From contig NC_064539.1 of the NCBI RefSeq assembly GCF_023856365.1, positions 29,353,493 through 29,417,492 on the forward strand: a stretch of DNA of 64,000 nt, read 5' to 3'. A program made the position numbers and the translations under genes. The notes under the pieces are model-generated. The model saw nothing but the letters and a program-made list of their open reading frames with translations, searched no databases and was not told the origin of the DNA. The stretch is from Brienomyrus brachyistius (taxonomy: Eukaryota; Chordata; Actinopteri; Osteoglossiformes; Mormyridae). Below, piece by piece: positions 35,701-50,832 of this stretch; the first letter of the stretch is position 1, and each line of letters opens with the position of its first letter.

Positions 35701-37328
35701 CTGGGAAGAGGAACATTAGAGGATGACAGACAGATAAAGCAGAAGCGAGCGAAGGAGGACGTGGCATGACGTTTGGCACATGTCACGTCAAACAGGTTAC
35801 GTGGGGCAGCATGAAGACGTGCCGACTCTCAACCTTAGGGCAAAAAAAAAGCAGCATCCTGCTCAATCTCTGAGACCGGCTCCCATAAATCCACGTTAAT
35901 CTGCCTCTCACTAATTAAATACTGAAGTAGCTAACCTGCTCAAAGGACATGATGTCACACTTTTTAATGAAGCGCTAACAAAGCTGACAGCTTAATTATG
36001 GCCCGCCTTCATTTCCTCTCAAAGTCCTGTTTGCGTTTCCCTTTCACTAATGACTGGTGAGGATGGTGGCACTGGCTACGGCACTGGCTACGGCACTGGC
36101 TACGGCACTGGCTACGGCGCTGTTAGCGATTATGACACAAGGCTGCAATACTGTTCAGTGGGTAGCAATGTAGCCTCATGCCTAATGGGTTGGGACTCCA
36201 TTCCACATCTTCTGTGTTCACAAAAAAAGCATCTCTAATTTACCCGTAGACTGAGAGTGTGTGACCTGCAGTGGCCTGGCATTCCATCCAGTGTCTCTTA
36301 CCTCATACACTGTGCTCCCTGGGATCAGCTACAGGCTTAACAGTGAAAGGACAGCCTGCAGTACTAATACTGCAGTGACTCAAGAAAAGATATCTCGCTG
36401 GATTAAACAATTTCACAAACCAATGGATGAACTGCCAGTGTGCGGCAGTGTCACGGACAAACATCCTGTCCAGTGTGTCACCGGCCCTGTGCTAACACTG
36501 TGACCCCATACCAGAGAAGCAGTTAGGAGGATTGATGGATGGATTCAAAACCTAAGCCAAATTTGTTGAACACAGTACATTAAGTCAAATGAAAAGCATC
36601 ACCTAAAATCAAAACACCTACTTCAGTGGAAAACAGATTAGATGAGTCATCTATTTAAAAAAATTGATATGAAAAACAAGACATTATGATTAAAAGATGT
36701 GATGAACCCATCCTGGGTTGTTCCCCACTTTGCACCCGTAGCCTCCTGGATACTGTCCCCCCCCCCCCCCCCCCTACCCCTGACCCTGACCTGACAAGCA
36801 GTAACAGAAAATGAATGTATGAATGTGGTGCAATTTACCTTTGATTATACAACTAAGAGCGAAGGCTTTGCTGCTCTCTGTTCCAGATTTTTATTTATCT
36901 GCATACTGCTTAGATTCAGGCTACAGGAATGCTGACTTAACGTAATTAACCAGTGGTGTTACACATAACCATTAATTCTCTCCACCCAGCTGGACACCCT
37001 AAATTGGAAGCATAGATCCAAATTATACTTATGCTAATCATTTCCCTATTGTGTCGAAAGCATTTCTGCTTCATGGAGGGTGTCTTTGTAGCAGAAATAA
37101 TCAGCATTTTAGCTATTCTCGTAATCCACACCCAGTACGGATATTGCTCAAGTTCAACGGCCCTGAATTCTAATATCCCCCAATCATGGACGGTACATCC
37201 TAAAATAGGAACCGCTTGTAGAGGAAGAAAAAAAAACTCAACTCGCGACAGGTTTCTCGATTAATGACTGAATGGTGGCACCTAGTGGTGAGAACAAAGA
37301 ACAAAGCATTATTCATCTGTGTTAGACA
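35701..37328. other. Intergenic between kcnip3 and pcna
   Basis: The 12-bp tandem repeat at 36069, a degenerate SINE-like segment at about 36240-36545, and C18 at 36757-36774. Otherwise AT-rich with no gene seen. Confidence 0.55.
36069..36119. repeat. 12-bp tandem repeat GGCACTGGCTAC, four copies
   Basis: Four copies, the last ending GGCGC. Intergenic between kcnip3 and pcna. Confidence 0.85.
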
Positions 37329-37504
37329 GGGGCCTCCAACTCTGGTCCTGGATACTATCCAGTAAGTTTTGTATCCTACCTGGCTTCTAATGAGCCACAC
37401 CAGTTCCTGGTATTTACCTGCGAACTAGTGTGGTTCATCAGCAGCCAGGCAGGATAGAAAACATACTGGATGGGAACTCTCCAGGACCGGAGTTGGAGAC
37501 CCCT
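37329..37504. repeat. Foldback (hairpin) element B, same family as element A
   Basis: GGGGCCTCCAACTCTGGTCC ... and its inverted copy GGACCGGAGTTGGAGACCCC, with the same centre (TTCCTGGTATTTACCTG) as element A. It lies 37 bases from a 39-base poly(A). Confidence 0.8.
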
Positions 37505-37537
37505 GGTCTAAGGTAAGACCTTATTAAAAGTTTTCAT

Positions 37538-37541
<4 letters not shown>

Positions 37542-37580
<39 letters not shown>
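37542..37580 (+). repeat. 39-base poly(A) tract
   Basis: An uninterrupted A39, by far the longest A/T homopolymer in the window, 37 bases after foldback element B. Confidence 0.95.
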
Positions 37581-37582
<2 letters not shown>

Positions 37583-37934
37583 GGTAGTCGCTTTTCCCAG
37601 AGCAAAATAATAAAGCATGGATTCAGACAGCCCTGAGATCTGAACCCACAACCTTCTGGGTATGGGGACTCTCAGCTACACACCACCATTCCGACTACCT
37701 TATATAATCCATTGCAGTACTGCAGGCTTTTTGGCCTGATTCCTTAAGATAAGATTCTTGTCTTGATGAAGTTTTAGCACTATGGGTTGAAAACCAAGCT
37801 ACTTGCTTTGAAGAGGGCAACAGCGCTGGAGACAGGAGAGACTCCTGCATCCCTGTGCAGGTGTCACAGCAAACCGGCCAGAGCACAAACAACTCAAAAA
37901 AGCTGAACTGACACAGAATTAAGCTGCATACACA

Positions 37935-37940
37935 TTTATT
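37935..37940 (-). terminator. Candidate pcna polyadenylation signal (AATAAA)
   Basis: The plus strand reads tttatt. On the minus strand this is AATAAA followed by GT-rich sequence (TGTGTATG...), about 380 bases past the stop. Another AATAAA at 38236-38241, only 76 bases past the stop, is an alternative. Confidence 0.45.
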
Positions 37941-38316
37941 TAGTTTCAATAAAAGTTATACAAAAAGGTAAAACTGGACCAAACGGTATATATTTACAGG
38001 GAAATGATATCTACAAATTGGAAGGTAACATTCTGCTGAATCATTAAGCATGAATAAAGCGTGGAAAGACAGAAAAGGGCTTCTGACCAAATGAATTCGT
38101 TTAAAAAGACCAATTACTGTTTAATGTAATACACTTATTTCATGAACTCAACCCCCCACATACACATATTTGCTGGAGTAACGTGCTTCTGCTCAGAATT
38201 GGTTCTTCCTGGTACAATATTCCTAATGCAGCAGATTTATTTAAAATGAAATTGTCACAGGAAACTGGCCCATCCCACAAACAGGCTCATTGGTCCATCG
38301 CTCCCTGGTCGACCAA

Positions 38317-41068
<2,752 letters not shown>

Positions 41069-41089
41069 TTAAATGTCTACAACAAAAGT

Positions 41090-41440
41090 CACCTGGCTAC
41101 GTCGCCAGCACAAAACGTACAGTATAATAACTGGAAACAAATGATGAAATTCTTAAATTCAAATAAGTGCCTCTACTGACATGCACAAACTTCTTCGTCA
41201 AAGTGCGCACTAGGCTATTGAGCTTCAGCGCGCCTCGGCGTAGATAAAATGACTCCGCATTCCTTCGGTCATTTCCGATATCGCTAGACTCCTCCCCCGG
41301 AAGTGAAAACGGAGATTGACGAGGTTCCATTTCGGATCCACTGTCAGGCCTGGATTCGACCAAATTCTATCCTGTTGCGTAGAGCCAAAATGGCGACAGA
41401 CAGGCGACGGAAACAGCGAAGCGCGCGAAAAATTATTTGC
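41090..41440 (-). promoter_or_regulatory. pcna promoter region with ETS, YY1-like and E2F-like sites
   Basis: Just upstream of pcna exon 1 the sequence becomes CpG-rich. Visible sites are CCGGAAGTG (ETS-type) at 41297-41305, CAAAATGGCG (YY1-type) at 41386-41395, and GCGCGAAA, the reverse of TTTCGCGC (E2F-type), at 41423-41430. An E2F-responsive, TATA-less promoter is what is known for PCNA. A short rightward ORF of 28 codons (41390-41476) starts inside the YY1-type site and is probably chance. Confidence 0.65.
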
Positions 41441-41476
41441 CTGAGAGATTCGTACCGCAGCGTATTGCCACCATGA

Positions 41477-42013
41477 CAAAATACAATTTGTCTGTTTTTT
41501 GTTATAACAAGATACGTGTTTACGTTATAATGTAATTCTAACTTATCTGGATAAACGGTTATCCGTAAAACATAATAGGTATGCTCTGTTGTTGTAAGGA
41601 GAAATATGTTAGTCAAACTGATAATGACTCGTTTATATGTTTTAATCAATATGTTGGGTATTAGACTGCGGTCAAGTCATTCGTACATAGTTTGAAATGG
41701 CGCAGATACTATGATTTTTACGACAGTAAGTTTATTCGCTAAAGTTTTTGAAATAAGCCCATAATTATGATTCCCATTACAATTTGAGAATGTTCCCGTA
41801 TATCTGACAAGTTTGATCCAATTTTATGGTGCAATTTTAGGGTTATTGTCATTCAAACCTACATACTGCAATAGGCCTAAATTCATGATACACACATCAG
41901 TTTGGACACACCTACCCATAGAAAGGTTAATTTGTGCTATTTTCCACGTTTTAAAATAATTGTAAAGACATCAAAAATATAAAATAACATGGAGTAATGC
42001 ACTGAAGTAATAA
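41477..42013. other. AT-rich flank upstream of pcna
   Basis: No coding or repeat feature recognised beyond the promoter edge. Confidence 0.5.
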
Positions 42014-42165
42014 TGGGCAGCTCTGTGGGTCGGGACTCAGAAGGTTGCCAGTTCAATTCCCTCACTCAGTAGAGCGATGTCACCGTTGGCCCTTGATCAA
42101 GGCCCTTAACGTCAGTGCTCGTTGGACTAGCTGACCCTACTCCTCTACATCATACCATCTGTAGG
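42014..42165 (+). mobile_element. Degenerate tRNA-derived SINE
   Basis: GGGTCGGGACTCAGAAGGTTGCCAGTTCAATTCC resembles A- and B-box order; CCCTTAACGTC and GACCCTACTCC follow as in the copy at 50221. The 3' end is lost. Confidence 0.55.
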
Positions 42166-42673
42166 TGCCCTACAGAGATGCTTTTCCAGCTGTCCTGAAA
42201 AAGGTCCTACATATATGCTGAGCTCTCATTGGCTGCTTGTCCTTCACTCTCTGGTCAAACTCCTCCAACACCATTTTTACTATGTTTAGGTCCGACGGCC
42301 AGGTCATGTGGTGTGACACCATCACTCTCCTTTGTTGGTGGATTAGCATATCCATAATTTTTGTCTGCACTGTACATACCACTGAGCCTCCCAAAAATAT
42401 TTTTCTCCTTATAATGACTAAGTATGTGGATTTTATTTTTATCATAGTGGCAGCAATACTGCCAAAGATATGTATCGTTTTCTGGGTTACCTTGTAAAGT
42501 GAGAGAAATATTTATTTTTCTGATGTATGCTGAATGAAAACTCAACTTTGATTAGTAATGAAGACACTGTTCATAACATTCTCCGAACTCAGAAAAAGTT
42601 TTTTACAAATATTGGTGCCAAATACGTTTTATTACTTCTGTTCATCTTCTAAGCATTTATCCTGGTCAGGCTG

Positions 42674-42766
42674 ACCGGACTCTACACCAAGCATGATGCC
42701 AGCCCATAGCAGAGCAAAAGTACACAAAATCATACCCCATCAGTGTCTCCCAGTCTGGTTTCTATG
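42674..42766 (+). repeat. 93-bp direct repeat, left copy, flanking the pcna intron copy
   Basis: Runs from ACCGGACTCTACACC to GGTTTCTATG and is nearly identical to 43310-43402. The two copies bracket the inserted 543-bp block like a very long target duplication. Confidence 0.9.
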
Positions 42767-43308
42767 CTCTTAATACGGGTTAGTAAATTTTTATTTCATT
42801 AATTACACCAGTCAATAAACATAACGCCCGGCAACTGAACCGGAAATACCAAAAAGCATCGTTATCTATCGTTTGACCAGTGCTGGGTTGATTATAGGGG
42901 TCCACATGGCTGCGCTACAATTTCGCGCTAAGAGTCTTAAGATTTGGTGCCTTGGTGACGTCACAACAAGTGTCTTTACAGCTCGCGGCGGCCCGAGGCC
43001 ATCGAGGAGGAGAGGCACAGGATAGCCTTACATTTTGGTCATCAGCATCTAATCCACTGCTTCACTATTTCTTTCTCATCACGAGGTCATTTCTATCCCT
43101 TTTCTCATTCACTATAATCCAATGCTTACAATGAGTTTCTTCTGAAAACCGAATCACACCAGAACATTTCAAATGTCTCCTACTATGGTAGGGGATTTAC
43201 GCAGGCTGCCTTTGCACAGATTAATCGATTTAAGTAACTAGGTAAGCATTTAATTTATAAATACCCAGGGGTAACCCCCGGGGTTACTGTGCAGACATGT
43301 ACAGACAT
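42766..43308 (+). repeat. Second copy of the pcna intron 1 segment, 543 bp
   Basis: This block matches 40122-40667 over its full length in the same orientation, with scattered substitutions and small indels. The TTTCGCGC and TGACGTCA sites are kept, but the second E2F-type site has decayed (GGCGCC to GGTGCC). It lies about 1.7 kb upstream of the pcna start and is bounded by 93-bp direct repeats. Confidence 0.9.
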
Positions 43309-43309
43309 A

Positions 43310-43402
43310 ACCGGACTCTACACCAAGCATGATGCCAGCCCATAGCAGAGCAAATGTACACAAAATCATACCCCATCAGTGTCTCCCAGTCTGGTTTCTA
43401 TG
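43310..43402 (+). repeat. 93-bp direct repeat, right copy
   Basis: Pairs with 42674-42766; about one visible mismatch (AAAAGT versus AAATGT). Its last 26 bases are the outer stem of the foldback element at 43377-43536. Confidence 0.9.
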
Positions 43403-43536
43403 GACCCCCAGACAGTCCATGTTTTTGCTTCCTCCCAGCTCCCAATAGATTCAGCTCCCGGTCTGGCTGGGAGCTGGGAGGGAGCAAAAACTTGCACTGT
43501 CTGGGGGTCACTGAGGACCAGGTAGGGAAACGCTGG
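43377..43536. repeat. Foldback (hairpin) element D
   Basis: GACCCCCAGACAGT..TTTTTGCTTCCTCCCAGCTCCC pairs with GGGAGCTGGGAGGGAGCAAA..ACTGTCTGGGGGTC. Its outer stem overlaps the 93-bp direct repeat. It interrupts a degenerate L2/SINE-like repeat in minus orientation. Confidence 0.8.
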
Positions 43537-46500
43537 TTCAGATGGACAACTAACCTAAGTGTGTGTCTCTGGAGCGCAGGAGGCAACCAGCAGAACATGG
43601 AGAGAATATGCAAATATATGACACCCCCCCCCCACTGCCACCACTACATTGTACAACAATAGTTCCTTGGAGATAAAGTGTTTTTAGGGCAGTGGGTTAG
43701 GAATCTTAATTCAGGTTCAAATCCCTTGGCCAGCAGACTAATCATATCACCAAGCCAGGTCTGACAAGAGGGTAAGTTAGCTTTGGCCCTGGTGGGTGTA
43801 ACAGAGAGCTCGGGTGGGAGGGGGTGCATGTGATGGTGACCCGGTTGAAGTAATTTTGTGCCTGTGCCAGGAATTATGCACAGTGAGCCTGCAGACCACT
43901 ACTGGGCCCTCAAGCGAGGTCTTTAACCAGACCTGCTGCAGCGGCCCTGGATACTGACTGCCCCTGGTCTCTGATCCTCACCTACGTGCATCTGATAAAT
44001 AAATAAAAGTAAAGGTAAAGCAGGACAGTTATGTTCTTGCATGCATAAGCAAACTTCATTCTGTTTGTTTCCACAAACAGCGGAACCTCCAGGGCAGAAG
44101 AAGAACGTGAAAGGTGCCGCTTTTGCTTGTATATGACTTTGCCTGCCATTCCCAGATATAACCACAAGGTGGGGACAACAGCCTTAGCAATAAACTGGAT
44201 TGTGGTCACAAAGTGGTGCATTACTATTCTCCAGGCGATCTTCTGCTTTAACCTATTCATTTTTTTGCGCATACACATTGAAAAAGAGATCTCTCCATTA
44301 TATATCTGCTGGTAGTCCACTCCAAATGTGGGAATTTTACTATTCTCATTGTAAACATTTATGCAGGTGTTTCCAATTTGTCCATACGTTTATCACTTAA
44401 AATAGTTTCATAAATTTATATAAAAGAGAAGGAACATTATTGTTCAATTTCTTGTCCTTAATTAGTGCTATAAATAAGTAGAGAGACTCAGAGACTCCGA
44501 AGGTCGGATCCACGGTGACTTTTAAGTGGACCATCAGAGTGTTCTAACCGAAAATGAGATTCCACTCTGAAATAAAAATAGAAGTTCAGGTAAACTCCTT
44601 GAGTACATCATTATTCACGATATCATGATTCTGGTGCTGTGTGTTTCATTTTAATAATTCCGAACACATTGCAGGCTTGTTTTATAGACTTGCTCTTATT
44701 GTCTAAACTTACAGAGTTCAGTCTGTCAGGATTTGGATAATTGGCTTAACACCATATAAATTCTTTTAAATGCCTGACCAGTCAATTATAGTGCCTTGTC
44801 AATAAAGGTGAAACAGTGTAATAGTGTTATGGGGTGTGCAGTACATTTTACTCCTACAGCCTGAAAAAAAGTATGAAATTTTACATTTGTTTTCAGTTAA
44901 TTAACCTGTTTTGGCATAAATCGGTTCTTCTGTTGTTGGATAAATGGCTCATAAAGAACATTTAGATCATCTACGCATCTCCCATAATCTATCATCTTGT
45001 GAGCCTGAAGCCCATTTTGGAATGTTTCTGTGTATATTAAAATAAATTAATAAAATTGCCCCATTCCATCCTGCAGGCTCCATGTTCTGTGGATCTGCTC
45101 TCCATCACACGAAATCGGGTTTATCACACAGCTATGAAAACCATGGCTGCAGAGTAACATGATCTCATTTCACAGCGGTCAGTAAGGTTATGTTTACTTC
45201 ACCTTTGTGTTCGGGTGTCCGTCGCTGATGCTTCTGGGAATTCATCAGTTCATTTCCCACACAGCCCTTGCAGTACGTGATAAGTTTCATCAGAGAAAGG
45301 ATTAGCAGAAATGCTGTTATTATTCCTATAAGCTGATCTTTCCTGTTTTCTTCTTCTTAATTTGAGTTTAGCATTCCCCCAGATTCCTTGTTCAGCTTTG
45401 GTAATCATCAAGAATGTGTTCAAATCCCATCTATGGGATTTGATCTATGTCTGTGGAGATTCTCTCCCTGTGTTGCGCGGGTTTCCTCCTGTTGTTAGGT
45501 AAATCAGTGTTTCTAGATTGTCTATAGTGAGTATGAGTATCCTGTGATCGACTGGCATCCCATCAAAGTTACACCTCTGCCTTGTGCCCTTTGTCACCTT
45601 ATAGATAGAAAAGCCTTTTCTAGTGGAAATAGTTACTAGTTAGGTTTTACCTAAAATGCTACCTGTCAACACACTGCACCAATCAGAGACTCCAACAAAA
45701 CTACACAGGTAACTTGTTTTCTCATAAACAAAAACAAACTCTTTCTCACAACCTTGAATGCTCCTGTTAAAGTAGTGAAGGAAGGTGGAGAAAATGTTTT
45801 TTTTTGAAAATGTCTGTTTTGGGCTTTAGGGGAATATCAAAGCCTTTCTACAGAAGAACCAAGGAAGGAAGAAAGGCTGTTTGTCTCAGCTGCTCGCCCG
45901 GGCAGAGCTGAGGGGAAGTTCAGGGCGACCCTGACAGTCCTGCTGATGGTCTTCTACTTCTTCACCTCAACACTCAGCCGGCAGTTTGCTCCTTTCATCT
46001 CCTTCCACGGCACTCGACTCGCTTGCACCAGCCAGACTCGGCACCGTATTCTGAATATAGACTTTGACAGTGTATTTCATTTTTTCAGGGAACTGGACAT
46101 TTCATGGTGTAGCAAACCGAGCCGGTAAAGACCAGCATACTTCTCCAGCAAACCGTTTTGTTTTGTGATGACTGTCAGTCTAATGGCTGCTAATGACCCT
46201 AGGATGGGTTTCCATCACTGTTTGCTAAAATATATTCATGTATAGGGAACGCGATCCATAGGATTTAGTCTTTCCTGACAGATGCAAACACACCTCAGAT
46301 TCAGACTGTTGAGTTTCTGTACAAGATCCTGGAGAAAGATTTTTACGTGACACTTGATGCAGAAATGGAAGCAAGACAGGGATATGAAACAAGAAAAATA
46401 TGAAAAAAATGAGTGATAATGAAATATGACGCACATCTCAGCCACAGTGTGTCTAGGAGTTTCACACCGCCTGCCTGTCATTGTGCACAGCCCGGGTTAT

Positions 46501-49500
46501 GCTGTCAGAATTCCAGACAGTTCACCACAGTATTCACAGCAAGCAAAACCCATCTGCAAATTCAATATCGCAGTGGGAGACCTTGACAGGTCTTGCAAAT
46601 ATTGTTTTTCGCTTTTATGGAACTTTCTAAATACAAAACTCACTTGTGTAGATACTACTGGTGAAGTAAAAATATGACGTTAAAACCCAGGGAGGGAACA
46701 GAGAACTTTATTACCGAAATGCAGTTCTGCTGAAGCTCAGGCTTTCCAAAGTAATTCCGATGAGATCGTGATGCTGGTTGTCTTAGGCTCTGCGAGGGGA
46801 TTTATTGCAGAGTTTGAGCAACAGAATCCCCCCCCCACACGACCCCAATGGAAAATGAGGGCTGTCATACCGCTGGGATTTCCTGTTAGCCACTGAAAGA
46901 GTTTCATAGAAGCAGTAAATCCTTTTGACAGTGACTAGATGGTGTGAGAGATAGCTGCAGAGAAGAGCACTTGAGCTACCCACCTTCCCCCAGTCCCTGC
47001 ATGTCCCATCTGCCCCCTAGGATGCATCCTGCAATATAGCAGAGAGCTGCAAGTGAAATGCACCGGCGGACCGCACTACAAATTTCCACCATTTTTCTGG
47101 ATGGTATCTCATGTGTTTAGGTTAAAAAATAAACATCATAACTACCCCCTGCGCCCACACTGTAATATTTGCCAAGCAGTGGTGGATACTTATTGTGAAT
47201 TTCAGTCTGTAATTAAATTGTATTTCAGTCTGTAAATGGACCTGAATGTACCTGTTTGTGTGAACCAAAAAAAAAAAAAACAATTTCATTTGGATATGTT
47301 AGCCACACCCATGAGCCCTTAGCCACACCCATTAGCCATTAGCCACACCCATTAGCCCTTAGCCACACCCATTAGCCATTAGCCACACCCACTAGCCCTT
47401 AACCACACCCCAGGTGACAAGTGCATTCATTCACATCACCTATGCCTTACTAACAGCTCTGTAAGATCAGGTTCTGTTGCAATCAGCCCAGAAAGCTCAC
47501 CCAGACCCTGGACACATCCCGAACTCCTCCACTCCATCTATGTACTTCAGTGATAGCTAGAGACTATAGGTCATGTAAAAAAAAATAATAAGAACAAAGG
47601 GGCAGATACAGAGAACTCCAACAGACACACCCACCACCCGCAAATATGTCAGACCATTTAAGAGAGTCACACCCTGCTGGATCCATAGTGGGATTTGGGC
47701 TTGGATTTATAGAGTTGGGTTGTAACATTTATAGCAGGAACTGGCAGGCTCACCTGCATCTGAAACACCGTGGCAACAATAACAAAAACAACAGCAAAAC
47801 ATGGATTGTCTGCATTAATAAATGAACAGGCTCTTGCCGAAATCCCTCAGAATCAAGGTAAACATGGTAAACAGAGGGCTGCAGGGTATTTAAAGGCACC
47901 GATTCAGCTGCCCCATTGCCTTTGGTTTGCAGGTGGAAACAACATACAAACCCCACACACTGCAGGGTGGAGAATTAAAACCAGAACGCTGGAAATAGGA
48001 GGCCATTGTGCCAACTCCTGAAGCGTCACGCTGCCGTCTATCTGCATTCTGTAGATCTATAACAACATATGTTTATTACCCTTCAGATTTTGAGAGGATA
48101 AAGCAGGAAGTTCCACCCCACTGCTTGTCCAGCACAATAGCAAAGCATATTATATTGTATTTTTCAAAACCTGGAAGTTTTAATGCGATTATTTTTCATA
48201 AGAGAATGTAAAATGTGTTACACAACAAACAATTTGTCTCCTTGAATTATTAATGGATACTTGTCAGCCTGGAATAAACATTTTTTTGTAAGAATATTAA
48301 ATGCGTTATCTGAAGAATTAATCAGGCATATTTAGAAGGTTGCCATTAATTTAGTGAATTTTTTTTTTGCTGCTCAAAAACTCAAACTTTCTAGCCCCTC
48401 CCATTTGTGAACCTCATACAGGAATCCAAAACCGTCAAGCTTGACAAAGAGACTATGACCTCATCAATACTGTCATGGCCCCATGTAACTACAGCAACTC
48501 AATATCCTTCTGCTGAATGCACTGCCTTCTAATGCACTGAAAGGCATTAATCTCATGCATCCATTTTCAAAAATCATTTGCCAAGATCGAAGTGAAATTC
48601 TGTGCACAGAGAGGGGACATGCAGCCTGTGGAGGCCCAGAGCTGTTTCAGCTCGAGACCCGCCAGGTTCCCACTCTACTTCTTGGCCCTGATTGAGCACC
48701 TGATTTAGAGGTGAAGATTGTCTTACTAGTGATCTATGCATGTTATAGAAAGTACATTGCAAGTTTGCTCGTTCCATCGCAAACAGTATTACACACGCTG
48801 CACAAAAATGGAATGAATAAAACACAAAATGTGCCACATTGTTACTCTTCTGTACTCGTTTAGACCAGCAATAAAAATCCATCTGTGAATTTTCATTAAC
48901 CACGCATGCGATGCAGTGTACAATGTAGCGTACGTCCTTTATGGGATGGCATCACAGGATGTACACTACAGACAACCTGGAGGTATTGCTTCAGCATCAA
49001 CCTGAACCTGTAGGACACATGGAAAAACATCCATGCTGTAAACCCCTGACATCATGAATTCACTGCACCTTCACTGAGCCGCCGTACTTATGCTACATAC
49101 AAATGTGTGTATTTAGCAGTAGCTTTACAGGGCAGCGATACAATGTGCAACCTTCTTTAATGAACAGTCGTGGTACCTGTCCAGGAATTCATTTACATAA
49201 ATAAACAAATTCTCATTTAATTTACTTCTACTGTACTTTCATTAGGCTAATCTGAAAATTGATTTCTAGTGTATTGACCTGTGTTTTGTAGCAGTCCATT
49301 GATCCACCCATCCGTCCATCCATCCATCCATTCATCTTCCAGTCACTAACCCTGATGAGGGTCACGGGGGCAGGAGAACCCCATGGATAGGATACCGGTC
49401 CGTTACTATGGGAAATGTAGAGGTGCCAAATTGCCAAAAGCATGTATTTGGACAGAGGGAGGAAGACCCCATACCAAGCGTCCCGCTGCAGCCCTGATGG

Positions 49501-50220
49501 TCAGTCATGCTGCACCAGCCATTCGGGATGGTCATACATTTTAGTCATACTACAGCCCCTTTAATGTGTTCTCTGTGCAATTAGTGTGACTGTGTACACA
49601 CTAATTAGGCTAATTGGGTATTTGTAATTGCTACCTTGCTACCGTGTTTAATAATTGTACCAAAGGGAGGAAATAGTGGCAAAAATTAAACCCTGCGATC
49701 ACACAGCAGCTCCTGTAGGGGGCAGTGTTTATCCATACAGCACTCCCACTACCCACATGCACCATCTGCGCTACAATCTGGGTGTGATAGACGGGATCAG
49801 TTGGAAGGACTTAGTGGCAATAAAACATTTTAGCTGATCCACAGTTGGATTGAAAAAATAACACATTAAACGTCACGCGGCAACAAGAAGACTAGAAGAG
49901 ACCAAAAAATGGTCTTTGTCAGGAGTTCAGTGAAGCACAGACACAGAGATTCATATGTAAGACTGAGGAAAGATCTGGGAAAAGTGGCTCAACTGAGCCA
50001 AAAAAATAAGATATGGTTTAGCTATTGCAGTGCATTGAAAACAAGTGTTATGGCAATAGAATTATGAATTTACAATTTATAAGGAGTTTAAATGCAATAA
50101 ACAAAATAATAAAAGCCAAATAAATTAATAAAACATGTTGTGGACAATTGTGTTTTTTAGAATTTCAGCTACTTTGTGTTTCTGTACTAAATAGATGGGA
50201 GAGTGGCTGGAGGGGGGGGG
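43537..50220. other. Intergenic; no gene recognised
   Basis: Degenerate SINE/L2-like pieces at 43540-43640, 43840-44010, 45420-45600 and 49295-49440, plus the 20-bp array at 47301. The open frames seen are short, lack splice contexts or family motifs, and I do not call them genes. Confidence 0.55.
47301..47410. repeat. 20-bp tandem repeat (AGCCACACCCATTAGCC), six copies
   Basis: AGCCACACCC recurs at an exact 20-base spacing six times; the alternate halves read ATTAGCCATT and ATTAGCCCTT. Confidence 0.85.
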
Positions 50221-50382
50221 GTGTGGCTCTGTGCCCGTGATCAGAAGGTTGTTGGTTCATATCACTGGCTGAATGATATCATTGTTTGGGGCACTGACCC
50301 TTAACCCCAGTTGCTTCAGGGACATGGTCTCCCCTGCCCTCTGGTCCTCACTTGTATAAAAGCATCTGCTAAATGTATTTTT
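50221..50382 (+). mobile_element. tRNA-derived SINE with 3' core AAAAGCATCTGCTAAATG
   Basis: GTGGCTCTGTGCCCGTGATC AGAAGGTTGTTGGTTCATATC head, then TGACCCTTAACCCC and TATAAAAGCATCTGCTAAAT. Same family as 12550-12695. Confidence 0.65.
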
Positions 50383-50462
50383 TCAATGGTTGAACACCGG
50401 TGGAAACTGAGTTGATGTCACACATCTCCTCCCGTTACCTTTTGCACCTTATGTTCTTCCCA

Positions 50463-50832
50463 CTCACACACACACATACACACACACACACAGACCTGTA
50501 CTCATATCTTTGCGGGGACCATCTATTAATTTCTAGGGGAAAATCCCTAATCCCTACCCAGCCCTAACCTCAACCAGAAGTAACCAAACATAATACAAAG
50601 CTTTTGGCATTTTTAATATTTTATCTCAGCCAGAGATTATTATAAAATTGAATTTCCCCTTGTGGTCCCCACAATATAATGTATACCTGGACCACACACA
50701 CACACACACACAGAGACACACACAAACACACACACAGACACACACAAACACACACAGATACACAAACAAACACACACACACACACAGACACACGCACACA
50801 CAGATACACAAACAAACACACAGACACACACA
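50463..50832. repeat. (CA)n microsatellite cluster
   Basis: CA tracts at 50463-50492 and a compound CACA/CAGA/AACA stretch at 50694-50832. The frames through it are low complexity. Confidence 0.9.

Noticed and set aside
42766..43308. A second, partial pcna gene or retrocopy
   Set aside because: The copied block is purely intronic and contains no pcna coding sequence, so it is neither a gene duplicate nor an mRNA-derived retrocopy.
43982..44320. A 112-codon leftward ORF
   Set aside because: AT-rich, no recognisable domain, and it overlaps a degenerate SINE on one side.
45946..46128. A 60-codon rightward ORF with a membrane-like start
   Set aside because: No family resemblance, no splice sites in phase and no neighbouring exons.
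48574..48903. A 109-codon leftward ORF
   Set aside because: No motif, start context or splice support; likely chance in AT-rich DNA.
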